NCBI GenBank assembly: GCA_947475205.1
Contig: CANJNG010000005.1
Span: forward strand, 1 to 64,000
Reading direction: 5' to 3'
From: Bacteroidota bacterium
GTDB taxonomy: Bacteria; Bacteroidota; Bacteroidia; JAIBAJ01
DNA: 64,000 nucleotides
Shown: positions 1 through 9,150 of the stretch, piece by piece
How the letters are laid out: each line of letters begins with the position of its first letter
Numbering within the stretch: position 1 is the stretch's first letter
Notes under the pieces: model-generated
Told to the model about the DNA's origin: nothing
What the model saw: only the letters and a program-made list of their open reading frames with translations
The model's database searches: none
Program-made: the position numbers and the translations under genes

Positions 1-335
1 TGCCCATAATCTTGTGAGATGATGAGTATTTGGAAATTAAAATGCCCACAATCTTATGAGATGATGAGTATTTGGAAATTGAAATGCCCACAATCTTGTT
101 AGATGATGAGTATTTGGAAATTGAAATGCCTACAATCTTGTGAGATGATGAGTATTTGAAAATTATAATGCCCACAATCTTGTTAGATGATGAGTATTTG
201 GAAATTGAAATGCCTACAATCTTATCGGATGATAGGTATTTGGAAATTTAGATACAGATAATCTGATGAGATTATGGTATCGAGAAATTAAAATGCCCAC
301 AATCTTATCGGATTGTGGGCATTTAGGAATTGCAA
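1..335. repeat. Array A: tandem repeat, 42-bp period, about 8 units, truncated by the left window edge; last unit is a perfect hairpin (292-323)
   Basis: Units start at 1, 43, 85, 127, 169, 211, 253, 294; consensus TGCCCACAATCTTGTGAGATGATGAGTATTTGGAAATTGAAA; final unit AATGCCCACAATC-TTATCG-GATTGTGGGCATT. Confidence 0.95.
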
Positions 336-385
336 AATATATAATATTGTATCTAATCGCTAGAGTCTCAAAAAACAGTCATGAA

Positions 386-1141
386 TTAAACTTTCGGATT
401 ATTGGTATCTACCAAGGTAGGCCGAAGTTCGAAATTCTTACCCAAATAAACTCTGCGAACAGTTTCGTCCTCGGCCAATTCCTGTGCCGTTCCTTGTTTC
501 AATATTTTTCCTTCGTACAGCAAATACGACTTGTCGGTAATGGTAAGTGTTTCGTGAACGTTGTGATCGGTAATAAGGATGCCGATATTCTTTGCCTTCA
601 GACCATACACAATGGTTTGAATATCTTCCACCGCAATGGGGTCAACTCCCGCAAAAGGTTCATCCAACAAAATAAAACTTGGATTAACCGCCAATGCACG
701 GGCTATTTCGGTTCTACGGCGTTCGCCACCGCTTAGCACCATTCCAAGGTTTTTCCTTACATGGTTTAACCCAAACTCATCAATCAAACTATCCATTTTG
801 TCCCTTTGTTCGGCCCTCGAAAGTTTAGTGTGTTCAAGCACCGCCATAATGTTGTCCTCAACGCTCAAACTGCGAAAAACACTGGCTTCCTGTGCCAAAT
901 AACCAATACCCAACTGTGCCCTGCGATACATCGGAAAGTTGGTTATTTCTTTATCCTCTATATATATTTTACCTTCATTGGGGCGAACCAAACCCGTAAT
1001 CATATAAAAGGAAGTGGTTTTTCCGGCACCGTTTGGCCCAAGCAAACCCACAATTTCGCCTTGGTTCACTTCTATCGAAACGTGATTAACAACTGTTCGG
1101 CTGCCATAACGCTTCACTAAATTATCTGCTCGTAGTTTCAA
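386..1141 (-). CDS. lptB: LPS export ABC transporter ATP-binding protein
   Basis: Walker [10 protein letters not shown], signature LSGGERRR, Walker [14 protein letters not shown]; overall LptB-like sequence. Confidence 0.93.
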   Translation of the reverse strand: MKLRADNLVKRYGSRTVVNHVSIEVNQGEIVGLLGPNGAGKTTSFYMITGLVRPNEGKIYIEDKEITNFPMYRRAQLGIGYLAQEASVFRSLSVEDNIMAVLEHTKLSRAEQRDKMDSLIDEFGLNHVRKNLGMVLSGGERRRTEIARALAVNPSFILLDEPFAGVDPIAVEDIQTIVYGLKAKNIGILITDHNVHETLTITDKSYLLYEGKILKQGTAQELAEDETVRRVYLGKNFELRPTLVDTNNPKV

Positions 1142-1208
1142 TGCAGCAAAAGTAATGTTACAATTGTCAATTGTTAATTGTTAATTGTTAATTACTCTTG
1201 CAGCAGTT

Positions 1209-2327
1209 TTGAAAAAACGAGTAATAGTTTCGGTTATTAACGACCTCGCCACCGATCAGCGGGTTAAAAAGGTGTGCCAAACCCTCCACGAAATGGGATT
1301 TGAAGTAACACTCATAGGCAGAATTTTACCCGGAAGTTTAGCGGTTTCCGACAGACCCTACCGCTGTATTCGGATGAAACTGTGGTTTACAACGGGAGCT
1401 TTATTTTATGCTGAATTTAATATCCGATTGTTTCTTCATCTGTTGTTTACTAATGTGGATATTGTGCATTCCAACGATTTAGATACCCTCTTGGCTAATT
1501 TCCTAGTGTCTAAAATCAAAAGCAAACCCTTGATTTATGACGCACACGAATATTTTACCGAAGTGCCTGAATTAGAGCATCGACCTACAGTTAAAAAAGT
1601 GTGGCAAGGTATTGAGGGATGGATTTTTCCGAAATTGAAGTTCATCATCACCGTTAACGATAGCATTGCCAACTTGTATGAAAAGCGTTATGGAAAGCGA
1701 CCACAGGTTTTGAGAAATGTTCCTGAATTAGTCAATATTCCTACTTCTAAAACCCGAGAAGAACTGGGGTTGCCTGAAGATAAGGCAATAATAGTATTGC
1801 AAGGTTCGGGAATTAACATCCAACGTGGAGCCGAAGAAGCCTTGGAGGCTATGCAGTTTGTAGATAACGCCGTTTTGGTGTTTATTGGCGGAGGCGATGT
1901 GCTTTCGGTGCTAAAGCAAAGGGCAAATCAATCCAATTTTAGCGGCAAGGTGATCTTCTTCCCTAAAATACCTTACACCGAAATGATGCAGATTACCCGT
2001 TTAGCCTCCATTGGCCTAACGCTGGATAAAGACACCAATATCAATTACCGCTATAGTCTGCCCAACAAAATATTTGACTATATCCATGCCGGAGTACCCG
2101 TATTGGCCAGCGATTTACCCGAGGTAAGAAAGATTGTTGAAGGCTATGATGTTGGATTAATTTCTCCCAACCACAACCCTAAAGTTTTAGCTGAGCGGAT
2201 TAATGAGATGTTAAACAATTTTGAAAAGTATGAGCAATGGGAAGCCAATTGCCTCAAGGCATCGCAAGAACTAAACTGGCAAAACGAGAAGTCGGTTTTG
2301 ACTGCGATATACGGTCAATTAGGTTGA
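1209..2327 (+). CDS. Glycosyltransferase family 4-like protein
   Basis: ORF 1185-2327; internal TTG at 1209 gives MKKRVIVSVIND; GT-B pattern with YSLPNKIFDYIHAGVPVLASDLPEV. Start is inferred. Confidence 0.8.
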   Translation: MKKRVIVSVINDLATDQRVKKVCQTLHEMGFEVTLIGRILPGSLAVSDRPYRCIRMKLWFTTGALFYAEFNIRLFLHLLFTNVDIVHSNDLDTLLANFLVSKIKSKPLIYDAHEYFTEVPELEHRPTVKKVWQGIEGWIFPKLKFIITVNDSIANLYEKRYGKRPQVLRNVPELVNIPTSKTREELGLPEDKAIIVLQGSGINIQRGAEEALEAMQFVDNAVLVFIGGGDVLSVLKQRANQSNFSGKVIFFPKIPYTEMMQITRLASIGLTLDKDTNINYRYSLPNKIFDYIHAGVPVLASDLPEVRKIVEGYDVGLISPNHNPKVLAERINEMLNNFEKYEQWEANCLKASQELNWQNEKSVLTAIYGQLG

Positions 2328-2395
2328 AGAGCATTATCCCCTCTCTCTCAACTTATAGCTCATAACTCAAAACTGTCCTCCACTAACTTCGCCTC

Positions 2396-3559
2396 GTGGA
2401 TTTCTCCCTCCTATCAGCCTTTATCGAAAACCATTTGGACGATAATCCAAATGAATTAGCCCTGAAAAAACCTAAAGTTCCTGAAGGACTTGATTTTCGG
2501 TTTGCCCTAGAGCAAATCGTTTTGCAAAAGAAGGCCAAGATTAAGCTGCCCACCTTTTACGAAAAGCGTTGTTTCTATACCACCAAAGCCTTCGAACAAA
2601 GCACAGCTGAAGCCGTTGCGATTTACAAAGCGGGATTGTTTTCAGGCGATGTGCTTATTGACCTTTCCGGAGGATTGGGTGTGGACGATTGGGCCTTTGC
2701 TAAATCATTTAGACAGGTAATAGCACTTGACCCCGACGAAAATCTAAATGAACTGGTTCGCTACAATTACTCCCTTCTTGGCATAAGCAATATTGAACGC
2801 ATTACCACCACCGCCGAAGCGTATCTGCCCCATATTCCCGAAAACAGCACCGTATATATCGACCCAGACCGCCGCGATAAGCAAGGAAACCGAAAGCTGC
2901 TATTAGAGAACTGCACTCCCAATATTCTAGCCTTTGTTCCTTTTTTGCAAAAACGAAATTGCAAGGTGATTATTAAGCTTAGCCCGATGTTCGACACTGC
3001 GGAAGTGCGACGAAAATTGGAGGGTACAAGCACCATATATGCCATTGCTTATAAAAATGAACTGAAAGAATTGCTCGTAGTCTGTGATGAAACGAAACAT
3101 GAAAATCTTGTTGCGGTAAACATTTCAAATGCCGGATTGGAAATATTCCAAAACATAAATAGCGATGTTGTTCCAGACCAATGTATCGGAAACGAGCCTT
3201 TTTTCTTCGAGCCCAATGCCCCAATCATAAAACTAAAACTCTGGAAAGAATATGCCGCATCCCTAGGGCTTAAAATCTTTAACTACAACACCGCCTTTCT
3301 GTCAGGAGATGAACAGTTGGAACATTTTTTCGGAAGGCAATTCAGGTTACAGGCAACACTTTCAGGAAATATAAAACAGATTGCCGAGTATTTAAAAATG
3401 AATGGAATTACAAAGGCCAATATCACTACCCGAAACTATTTCGATGATGTAGAAGCCATCCGCAAAAAGCTAAAAATTGCCGATGGAGGTGAGGATTATC
3501 TGATGTTCTTCCGCGATGAAAAGGATTTGGGCAAAGTGGTGCATTGCCGGAAGGTTTAA
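2396..3559 (+). CDS. Class I SAM-dependent methyltransferase, THUMP-like domain family (GTG start)
   Basis: DVLIDLSGGLGVDDWAFAKSF motif I and YIDPDRRD motif, as in Bacteroidota THUMP-like methyltransferases. Confidence 0.75.
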   Translation: MDFSLLSAFIENHLDDNPNELALKKPKVPEGLDFRFALEQIVLQKKAKIKLPTFYEKRCFYTTKAFEQSTAEAVAIYKAGLFSGDVLIDLSGGLGVDDWAFAKSFRQVIALDPDENLNELVRYNYSLLGISNIERITTTAEAYLPHIPENSTVYIDPDRRDKQGNRKLLLENCTPNILAFVPFLQKRNCKVIIKLSPMFDTAEVRRKLEGTSTIYAIAYKNELKELLVVCDETKHENLVAVNISNAGLEIFQNINSDVVPDQCIGNEPFFFEPNAPIIKLKLWKEYAASLGLKIFNYNTAFLSGDEQLEHFFGRQFRLQATLSGNIKQIAEYLKMNGITKANITTRNYFDDVEAIRKKLKIADGGEDYLMFFRDEKDLGKVVHCRKV

Positions 3560-3564
3560 GATAA

Positions 3565-3705
3565 ACGTTCAGCATAGAAGGCAAACACCCAATATCGGGT
3601 AGCAGTGCAGAACTCAATTTAGCCGAAATTCCTAAAGACCTTTTTATTTTGAAAGTAATAACTAGGAGTGGATGCCAATATATTCAACGGTTGGTGCATG
3701 TATAG
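3565..3705 (+). pseudogene. Orphan C-terminal fragment of a T9SS type A sorting domain
   Basis: Translation TFSIEGKHPISGSSAELNLAEIPKDLFILKVITRSGCQYIQRLVHV* has the T9SS CTD tail pattern; in-frame stop directly upstream (3562), no start codon. Confidence 0.6.
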
Positions 3706-3815
3706 ATTTATTCCATTGGAACACCGATAACACAAATGTTTAATTTAGAACGTGGTGTTCATTACTATTCTTCAATATAATTCTAATTAACACTTAAATT
3801 AATGTCAACAAAAAA

Positions 3816-3837
3816 GGCCTCCTCAGATGAGGAAGCC
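3816..3837 (-). terminator. Rho-independent terminator of the DUF4397 protein gene
   Basis: Minus strand GGCTTCCTCATCTGAGGAGGCC followed by TTTTTT. Confidence 0.8.
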
Positions 3838-3864
3838 CTTTTCATAAATTAACCAATTAAACCT

Positions 3865-5556
3865 CTATTTGCTCACAACTATTCGGGAATTAGTTGCCAA
3901 TTCGCCATTTGTTATTCTTAGGGTGTAAATACCATTTACCAAACTGGAAATATCTACACGGTTGGCAACAACATTTGCATTTATTACCTCACGTCCACTG
4001 ATATCAACAATTTTAACTGATGCCTCACCTGTTAAACCGGAAATGTAAACTTCATTTGCGGCAGGAACAGGATAGGTAGATAAATTTGATTTGCTGTCAA
4101 CGGTGTTAATCCCCGTTACATTATCCAACGGAAATACTGTGCCATCGCCCAAAACAGCATACAAACCAAATGCAGGGCCGTTTTGATTTGCTGCCGGGTT
4201 TAGGAAACCAGATGCAAATATTACTGCGGTCGCATTTGCCGCTCCACTCAAATCAGCATAGTAAGACGCAATGATTGTGCTGTTATCTGCACCGGGGGTA
4301 ACATCAACTGTGTAGGCAGCAGGAGGCACGCTAGTATAACCTGTCATGTCGGTGTAGCCTGCATTATCAGCAACGTTTACCGTTCCTGCGGCAAGAGCAT
4401 CTACAGTAGGAGCGTCTGTTGCACCGTGAAATACACGGAACTCAACATTTCCGGCAGTTGCTGCTACTGTGCGTTGGCCTTCAAATGCATATAGTCCAAA
4501 ACCTGTAGTTCTTAGGTCAGGGTTTCCGGCAAAGTCTGCAGCATTCAAAACACCATTTGCGAATACAATGTATTTTTTCCCATTTGCGAAAGTAACCGGG
4601 AAAGTTGCAATTGAATCAGCTACAGAAGTACTTGTAGGAGGAGCAACTGCTACACTTAATTCTACACCTGCAGGAACTGGTAAATAACCTGTTGCAGTGC
4701 GGAATGCAAAATTATCTTTAAGTATCGAACCATTCAAATATACGTCTACAGATGCCGCGGCTGGGTCGGCAGAATTGTGTACAATTTGCACAAGTGCTGA
4801 AGAAGCAGATGGTAATGGAATAACAGTGCCATCATTGAATACAGCAATTAGCCCCAAAGCTTCACCGTTTTGGTTAGTAGAAGGCGTTAAAAATCCTGAA
4901 GCTAAAACACTAATCGCTTTTCCGGCAAAACCACTCAATGGGGCAGTCCAAGAACCAACTATAGTTGTGTTGTCGGCAGCAGGAGTTATGTCAACGATAT
5001 AGTCGGCCGGCGGAACAACTATGTATGCTGTGTTGGCAGGGTAAGGAGCATCATTTACTAAAGTGGCAACGTCACGAGCTAGAACATCTACAGCAGGAGC
5101 ATCAGTTGCATTGTGAAATATTTTAATTTCTACTTCACCCGGATTTGTAGCAGCTTCTTTTGCTCCACTTATTAAATCAAGGGTAAATGCAGTTGAAGCT
5201 GATTCAGGGTTTGCAGCAAAGCTACCAGGAGTAATCACGCCCCTAGCAACCAAAATGTATGTTTCACCTGCCACCAACGTTACTTGCTGATTAAAAATTG
5301 CATCAGACGCAGAGGTACTTGTAGAGGGGGCAATAGCTACATTAAGTGGAATGCCCGCAGGTACATCTTGGAATGGTGTAGCTTCTCTGAAGCTGAAGTC
5401 ATTAAGAAAGGAATTTCCTGCAACATAAACGTCCACCGTGGCAGCACCTGGGTCTGCAGCATTGTGAATTACTTGTAAGCGTGCGGTTTGCGATTGAGCC
5501 GCACTGAAACTGAGGATACCAGCTAATAAGGCAACGGTAATTTTTTTGTTTTTCAT
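3865..5556 (-). CDS. DUF4397 domain-containing secreted protein with T9SS type A sorting domain
   Basis: Signal peptide MKNKKITVALLAGILSFSAAQSQ (start at 5556 rather than 5634); repeated VEIKIFHNATDAPAVDVLA / LVQIVHNSADPAAASVDVYLNG units; C-terminal STYPVPAANEVYISG...RIVVSK sorting domain. Confidence 0.85.
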   Translation of the reverse strand: MKNKKITVALLAGILSFSAAQSQTARLQVIHNAADPGAATVDVYVAGNSFLNDFSFREATPFQDVPAGIPLNVAIAPSTSTSASDAIFNQQVTLVAGETYILVARGVITPGSFAANPESASTAFTLDLISGAKEAATNPGEVEIKIFHNATDAPAVDVLARDVATLVNDAPYPANTAYIVVPPADYIVDITPAADNTTIVGSWTAPLSGFAGKAISVLASGFLTPSTNQNGEALGLIAVFNDGTVIPLPSASSALVQIVHNSADPAAASVDVYLNGSILKDNFAFRTATGYLPVPAGVELSVAVAPPTSTSVADSIATFPVTFANGKKYIVFANGVLNAADFAGNPDLRTTGFGLYAFEGQRTVAATAGNVEFRVFHGATDAPTVDALAAGTVNVADNAGYTDMTGYTSVPPAAYTVDVTPGADNSTIIASYYADLSGAANATAVIFASGFLNPAANQNGPAFGLYAVLGDGTVFPLDNVTGINTVDSKSNLSTYPVPAANEVYISGLTGEASVKIVDISGREVINANVVANRVDISSLVNGIYTLRITNGELATNSRIVVSK

Positions 5557-5777
5557 TTTTTGTTTATTTTTAATGTTTCTAAATAACCAAGTTGGAAATA
5601 TTTTGTTTAACTTATTTCGGTTTTTATTAAACAAAATTCATAATTAACTCTTTTTCAGATAGAAAAATTTTCTTTAACGGCGACAAAAAGACCATATTCA
5701 TTTAACAGATTTAGAACCCATAGCTAGAAATTCAAAATTGCCCACGCTTGAGGAAGATTTAAGCGTGGTATCCCATT

Positions 5778-5825
5778 ACTGATTCTTAATACAGGCCGGA
5801 GGTCTTGGATATTGGACGTAGGGAG
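5778..5825 (-). repeat. Copy 1 of a ~47-bp element located 3' of a gene (inverted relative to 6921-6966)
   Basis: ACTGATTCTTAATACAGGCCGGAGGTCTTGGATATTGGACGTAGGGAG; matches the reverse complement of 6921-6966 with a 2-nt gap and a few mismatches. Confidence 0.75.
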
Positions 5826-5846
5826 GCCCTATGCTCAGCATGAATT

Positions 5847-6176
5847 TTATTTTATCGACATCATTATCACTCCTACGATGATAACCAAGCCACCAAGTCC
5901 ACGCAGCAGCGTAAGTTCTTCTCCAAACCAATAATAGGAAATTAAAAACAAACCCACTATGGTGAGCGAAAAGAAAATGGTGCTCGCCACTTGCAGAGAA
6001 ATATACTTGAGGCATTCTGTAAAGAGAATGGAATTAATTAATCCGAAAACCAAACCCAAGGCCAACCACCCCCACTTTTTAGCAGGAATCGCCTCGTTGA
6101 GTGCTGAATATTTGAAACCAATATTCGTAAGGACATTGGACAGAATGGCTCCAGTGAGGAGGAGGATTTTGAGCAT
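5847..6176 (-). CDS. Small EamA/SMR-like integral membrane protein
   Basis: 109 aa, four hydrophobic helices, DMT/EamA-like ...LQVASTIFFSLTIVGLFLISYYWFGEELTLLRGLGGLVIIVGVIMM. Confidence 0.7.
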   Translation of the reverse strand: MLKILLLTGAILSNVLTNIGFKYSALNEAIPAKKWGWLALGLVFGLINSILFTECLKYISLQVASTIFFSLTIVGLFLISYYWFGEELTLLRGLGGLVIIVGVIMMSIK

Positions 6177-6421
6177 AGGTTAACGATTGATTAAGGAGGT
6201 GAAATCATTACTTCCCTCAAGGCGAAAGTATGCAAAACGCTTTCTGTGTGATATTTGGTTAAGAAATTTGTTTTTTTAATTTTAAATAAGAGTGCATCGC
6301 AATGCTGCCTCACAACCTAGAAAATTCAATTAATCAAATTAATTGTATAGCATTTCAGGAGTTTAAAAAGGAAACTCTACTTTTGATTAATATTCAACAG
6401 ATAAGCATAGATTTAATTGAA

Positions 6422-6901
6422 ATGAAAAATACATTAATTCTTAATCTGCTTTTAATATTAACCTTCCTCATTACCTTCAAGGCAGAGGCTAAGCCAAAAA
6501 CAAAGGATAAGTATCGGTTGAATATTGACACCATATCCAATATAAAAGATTCAGTTTTCGCTAGAATTGTAAACTACCGCAACGACACCTTATATAAAGA
6601 AAGCATGTGCTTTCTTCTTCCAGATAGTGACCTAGTTCCTCGTTATTGGAGGTTACCTAATTTATTTAAAAAGAAATCATATTTTTCAAGAGTTCTTAAA
6701 CATGGAATAACCATTGATTATGATATGGATAGAAAGAAGAAATTAACAGAATATCAATATGACAATGCCATTAGTACCCTTTATTACGATGAGGCTAACC
6801 ATGAAATACCGGCAAATAGTTTTAACAGAGGGATTAACCAACGTGGGCCTTGTGGAAGTAAAATTGTAGAAATAATTATAACTGGTCAAAGAAAAAGATA
6901 A
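6422..6901 (+). CDS. Hypothetical protein with N-terminal signal or anchor
   Basis: Internal ATG at 6422 gives MKNTLILNLLLILTFLITFKAEAKP, a plausible signal peptide; no family recognised. Confidence 0.5.
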   Translation: MKNTLILNLLLILTFLITFKAEAKPKTKDKYRLNIDTISNIKDSVFARIVNYRNDTLYKESMCFLLPDSDLVPRYWRLPNLFKKKSYFSRVLKHGITIDYDMDRKKKLTEYQYDNAISTLYYDEANHEIPANSFNRGINQRGPCGSKIVEIIITGQRKR

Positions 6902-7699
6902 ATGCGGCTGGACGAAGTTTCTCCCTATGTCCTGAATCCAAGGCCTAGGGCCTGTATTAAATCAGTTCCCAATCAGTTCATCAGTAAAATCGGTGTCCCA
7001 TTATTTCATGTCCTCAGGCATCCACACTCCAATCCATTTATTCCTAACTTCGCTTTCTTATTCAAACCACACATTCTACGCGTAGATACCCCCAATTTGC
7101 TGTTTCGACTTTTTATAAACCTTTATGGCTGGAGCATCGGCCTGTTTTCCTATCTGCTGCTGTATGTTTGGAGGAAAACCTTAAAGGTTAGCGGCCAGCC
7201 CGAAGCTGATAGGCTACTAAGCCAACGCTACGTTTTAGCCCTTTGGCACGAAGATTTAATCCTGTATTTTCTGATTTTTAACCGGGTGCACAATCAAGTG
7301 TGGATGAATCACCCCGCTTGGTTTATGAAACCCATTCATGTCTTGCTTTATTTGGGTGGGATGAAAGACTTAGTTTTGGGCAGCAGCGGCAATTCAGGCA
7401 AACAGGCTTTAGAAAAAGTAGTGCAAGACTTGAAAAACGGAAAAAATACCGTAGTAGCAGTTGATGGTCCGGCGGGGCCTCCTAAGGTTATGAAGCCGGG
7501 AGCATTACTCATGGCCCGCAATTCGGGTTTACCATTTGTAAGCCTGAACTTTAATTCGCCAAACCACAAACGCATTGGCAGTTGGGACCGAAAACGTGTA
7601 CCCATGCCATTTAGTAAGGTGGAAGTTGTGTTGGGCAAACCCCAAATCCTACCCCCCGATGTGGAAATTACGGAGGAGATGTTGAAAGCGGGGTTTTGA
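6902..7699 (+). CDS. DUF374/lysophospholipid acyltransferase-like protein (true start probably downstream of the overlapping repeat)
   Basis: VLALWHEDLILYFLI and VAVDGPAGPPKVMKPGALLMARNSGLPFV motifs typical of DUF374. First ~20 codons overlap repeat 6921-6966. Confidence 0.75.
   Translation: MRLDEVSPYVLNPRPRACIKSVPNQFISKIGVPLFHVLRHPHSNPFIPNFAFLFKPHILRVDTPNLLFRLFINLYGWSIGLFSYLLLYVWRKTLKVSGQPEADRLLSQRYVLALWHEDLILYFLIFNRVHNQVWMNHPAWFMKPIHVLLYLGGMKDLVLGSSGNSGKQALEKVVQDLKNGKNTVVAVDGPAGPPKVMKPGALLMARNSGLPFVSLNFNSPNHKRIGSWDRKRVPMPFSKVEVVLGKPQILPPDVEITEEMLKAGF
6921..6966 (+). repeat. Copy 2 of the ~47-bp element located 3' of a gene
   Basis: CTCCCTATGTCCTGAATCCAAGGCCTAGGGCCTGTATTAAATCAGT; see 5778-5825. 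Confidence 0.75.
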
Positions 7700-7738
7700 C
7701 TCCGTCACTCTTTTATAGAGCAATTCAGTTTTTCACTC

Positions 7739-7986
7739 TATGCCTCTCTGTGAAGCCTCAGTGATTCTCTGCGAAATCAAAAACTAAACTTCGTTTAGTT
7801 TAAAACCCATTTTACACAGAGAACACAAAGGTGGCACAGAGAACCACGGAGGAATACTTCTTCCCTTTATGCCGCTCTGTGAAACCTCAGTGATTCTCTG
7901 TGAGATCAAAAACTAAACTGCGTTTAGTTTAAACCCTTTTTCACAGAGAACACAAAGGTGGCACAGAGAACCACAGAGGAAGACTT
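7739..7986. repeat. Direct repeat, two ~119-bp copies with 129-bp period, each containing nested palindromes
   Basis: Copies start at 7739 and 7868 (TATGCC-CTCTGTGAA-CCTCAGTGATTCTCTG...CACAGAGAACACAAAGGTGGCACAGAGAACCAC-GAGGAA); internal perfect hairpin AAACTAAAC-TTC-GTTTAGTTT. Confidence 0.9.
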
Positions 7987-8102
7987 CTATATGAAGCCCA
8001 TCTTTTCTGTGTGTCTTTCTTTTTCAAATATCTGCCACTCTGTCACCCATTCCATACTTTGAACGAGATTTGCAATACTCTCATCCACAATTTAAAAAAT
8101 AA

Positions 8103-8690
8103 ATGAAACGCACAACAACACTTTTGGCCGCTGTGGCCATTATCATTGGCACTTTCGGTCTATCGGGATGCCAATACAACTCTATGGTAGAAAAACAAGA
8201 AGCCGTAACCAGTCAATGGGCACAGGTAGAAAACGTTTACCAACGCCGAGCCGACCTTATCCCTAACCTTGTAAACTCAGTGAAAGGAGCTGCCGAATTC
8301 GAAAAATCAACACTCGAGGGCGTAATTGCTGCCCGTGCTTCGGCCACAGCCGTAAAAATCGATGCCAGTAAACTAACCCCAGAAAACATTGCTCAATTCC
8401 AAAAAGCACAAGAAGGATTATCGGGAGCCTTGAGCCGTTTGATGGTGGTTGCCGAAAAATATCCTGACCTTAAAGCCAATCAAAACTTTTTGGAACTTCA
8501 ATCTCAATTGGAAGGTACCGAAAACCGAATCGCAGTAGAGCGTATGAAGTTCAACGATACCGTTAAGGACTATAACTCCTATATCCGCAAGTTTCCTAAC
8601 AATATGATTTCGGGCATGTTTGATTTTGAGAAGAAAGGCTATTTTGAAGCCGCTGCCGGAAGCGACAAAGCTCCCGAAGTTAAATTCTAA
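8103..8690 (+). CDS. lemA: LemA family protein
   Basis: Lipoprotein-like N-terminus ending GLSGCQYN; SQWAQVENVYQRRADLIPNLVNSVKG and ENRIAVERMKFNDTVKDYNSYIRKFPNN. Confidence 0.93.
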   Translation: MKRTTTLLAAVAIIIGTFGLSGCQYNSMVEKQEAVTSQWAQVENVYQRRADLIPNLVNSVKGAAEFEKSTLEGVIAARASATAVKIDASKLTPENIAQFQKAQEGLSGALSRLMVVAEKYPDLKANQNFLELQSQLEGTENRIAVERMKFNDTVKDYNSYIRKFPNNMISGMFDFEKKGYFEAAAGSDKAPEVKF

Positions 8691-8736
8691 AATCGATTTT
8701 TCTCTTTACTCCACACCCTCTACTCATTACTAATAA

Positions 8737-9150
8737 ATGCTCGACCATAAACGCATAGAAGCCGCCATAACCCGGGCCGAACTTCGCACCTCGGGTGAAA
8801 TACGGGTATTTGTAGAAGAAAAAACCCGTGGCGAAGTGCTCGACAGGGCTGCCGAAATCTTCGAAAAGCTCGAAATGCACAAAACCGATTTACGAAACGG
8901 AGTACTATTCTATTTAGCCACCGAGAGCCATAAGTTTGCTATCCTCGGCGATGCCGGAATAAATACGAAAGTGAATAAAGGTTTTTGGGATGAAATAAAG
9001 GCCGAAATGCTTGTTTTGTTAAAGACAGATAAGCAAACCGAGGCTTTGGAAAAAGGAATAGTGATGGCAGGAGAAGCCCTCTCAACGCATTTTCCGTATG
9101 ATGGAGTGAGTGATAAAAATGAATTAAGCAACGAGGTAGTAATAGGATGA
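8737..9150 (+). CDS. TPM domain-containing protein
   Basis: AAITRAELRTSGEIRVFVEEKT...GVLFYLATESHKFAILGDAGINTKV; second gene of a LemA/TPM/TPM cluster. Confidence 0.85.
   Translation: MLDHKRIEAAITRAELRTSGEIRVFVEEKTRGEVLDRAAEIFEKLEMHKTDLRNGVLFYLATESHKFAILGDAGINTKVNKGFWDEIKAEMLVLLKTDKQTEALEKGIVMAGEALSTHFPYDGVSDKNELSNEVVIG

Noticed and set aside
1-335. CRISPR-like appearance of array A (also arrays B, C and D)
   Set aside because: The full 42- or 21-bp unit repeats; there are no unique spacers between conserved repeats and no cas genes in the window.
266-736. 156-aa plus-strand ORF MRLWYREIK...
   Set aside because: Antisense to the lptB 3' half and starts inside array A; no protein features.
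1161-1200. TTAATTGTTAATTGTTAATT microrepeat near the glycosyltransferase start
   Set aside because: Short AT-rich filler, common in such genomes. It makes the TTG start at 1185 doubtful but is not a distinct element.
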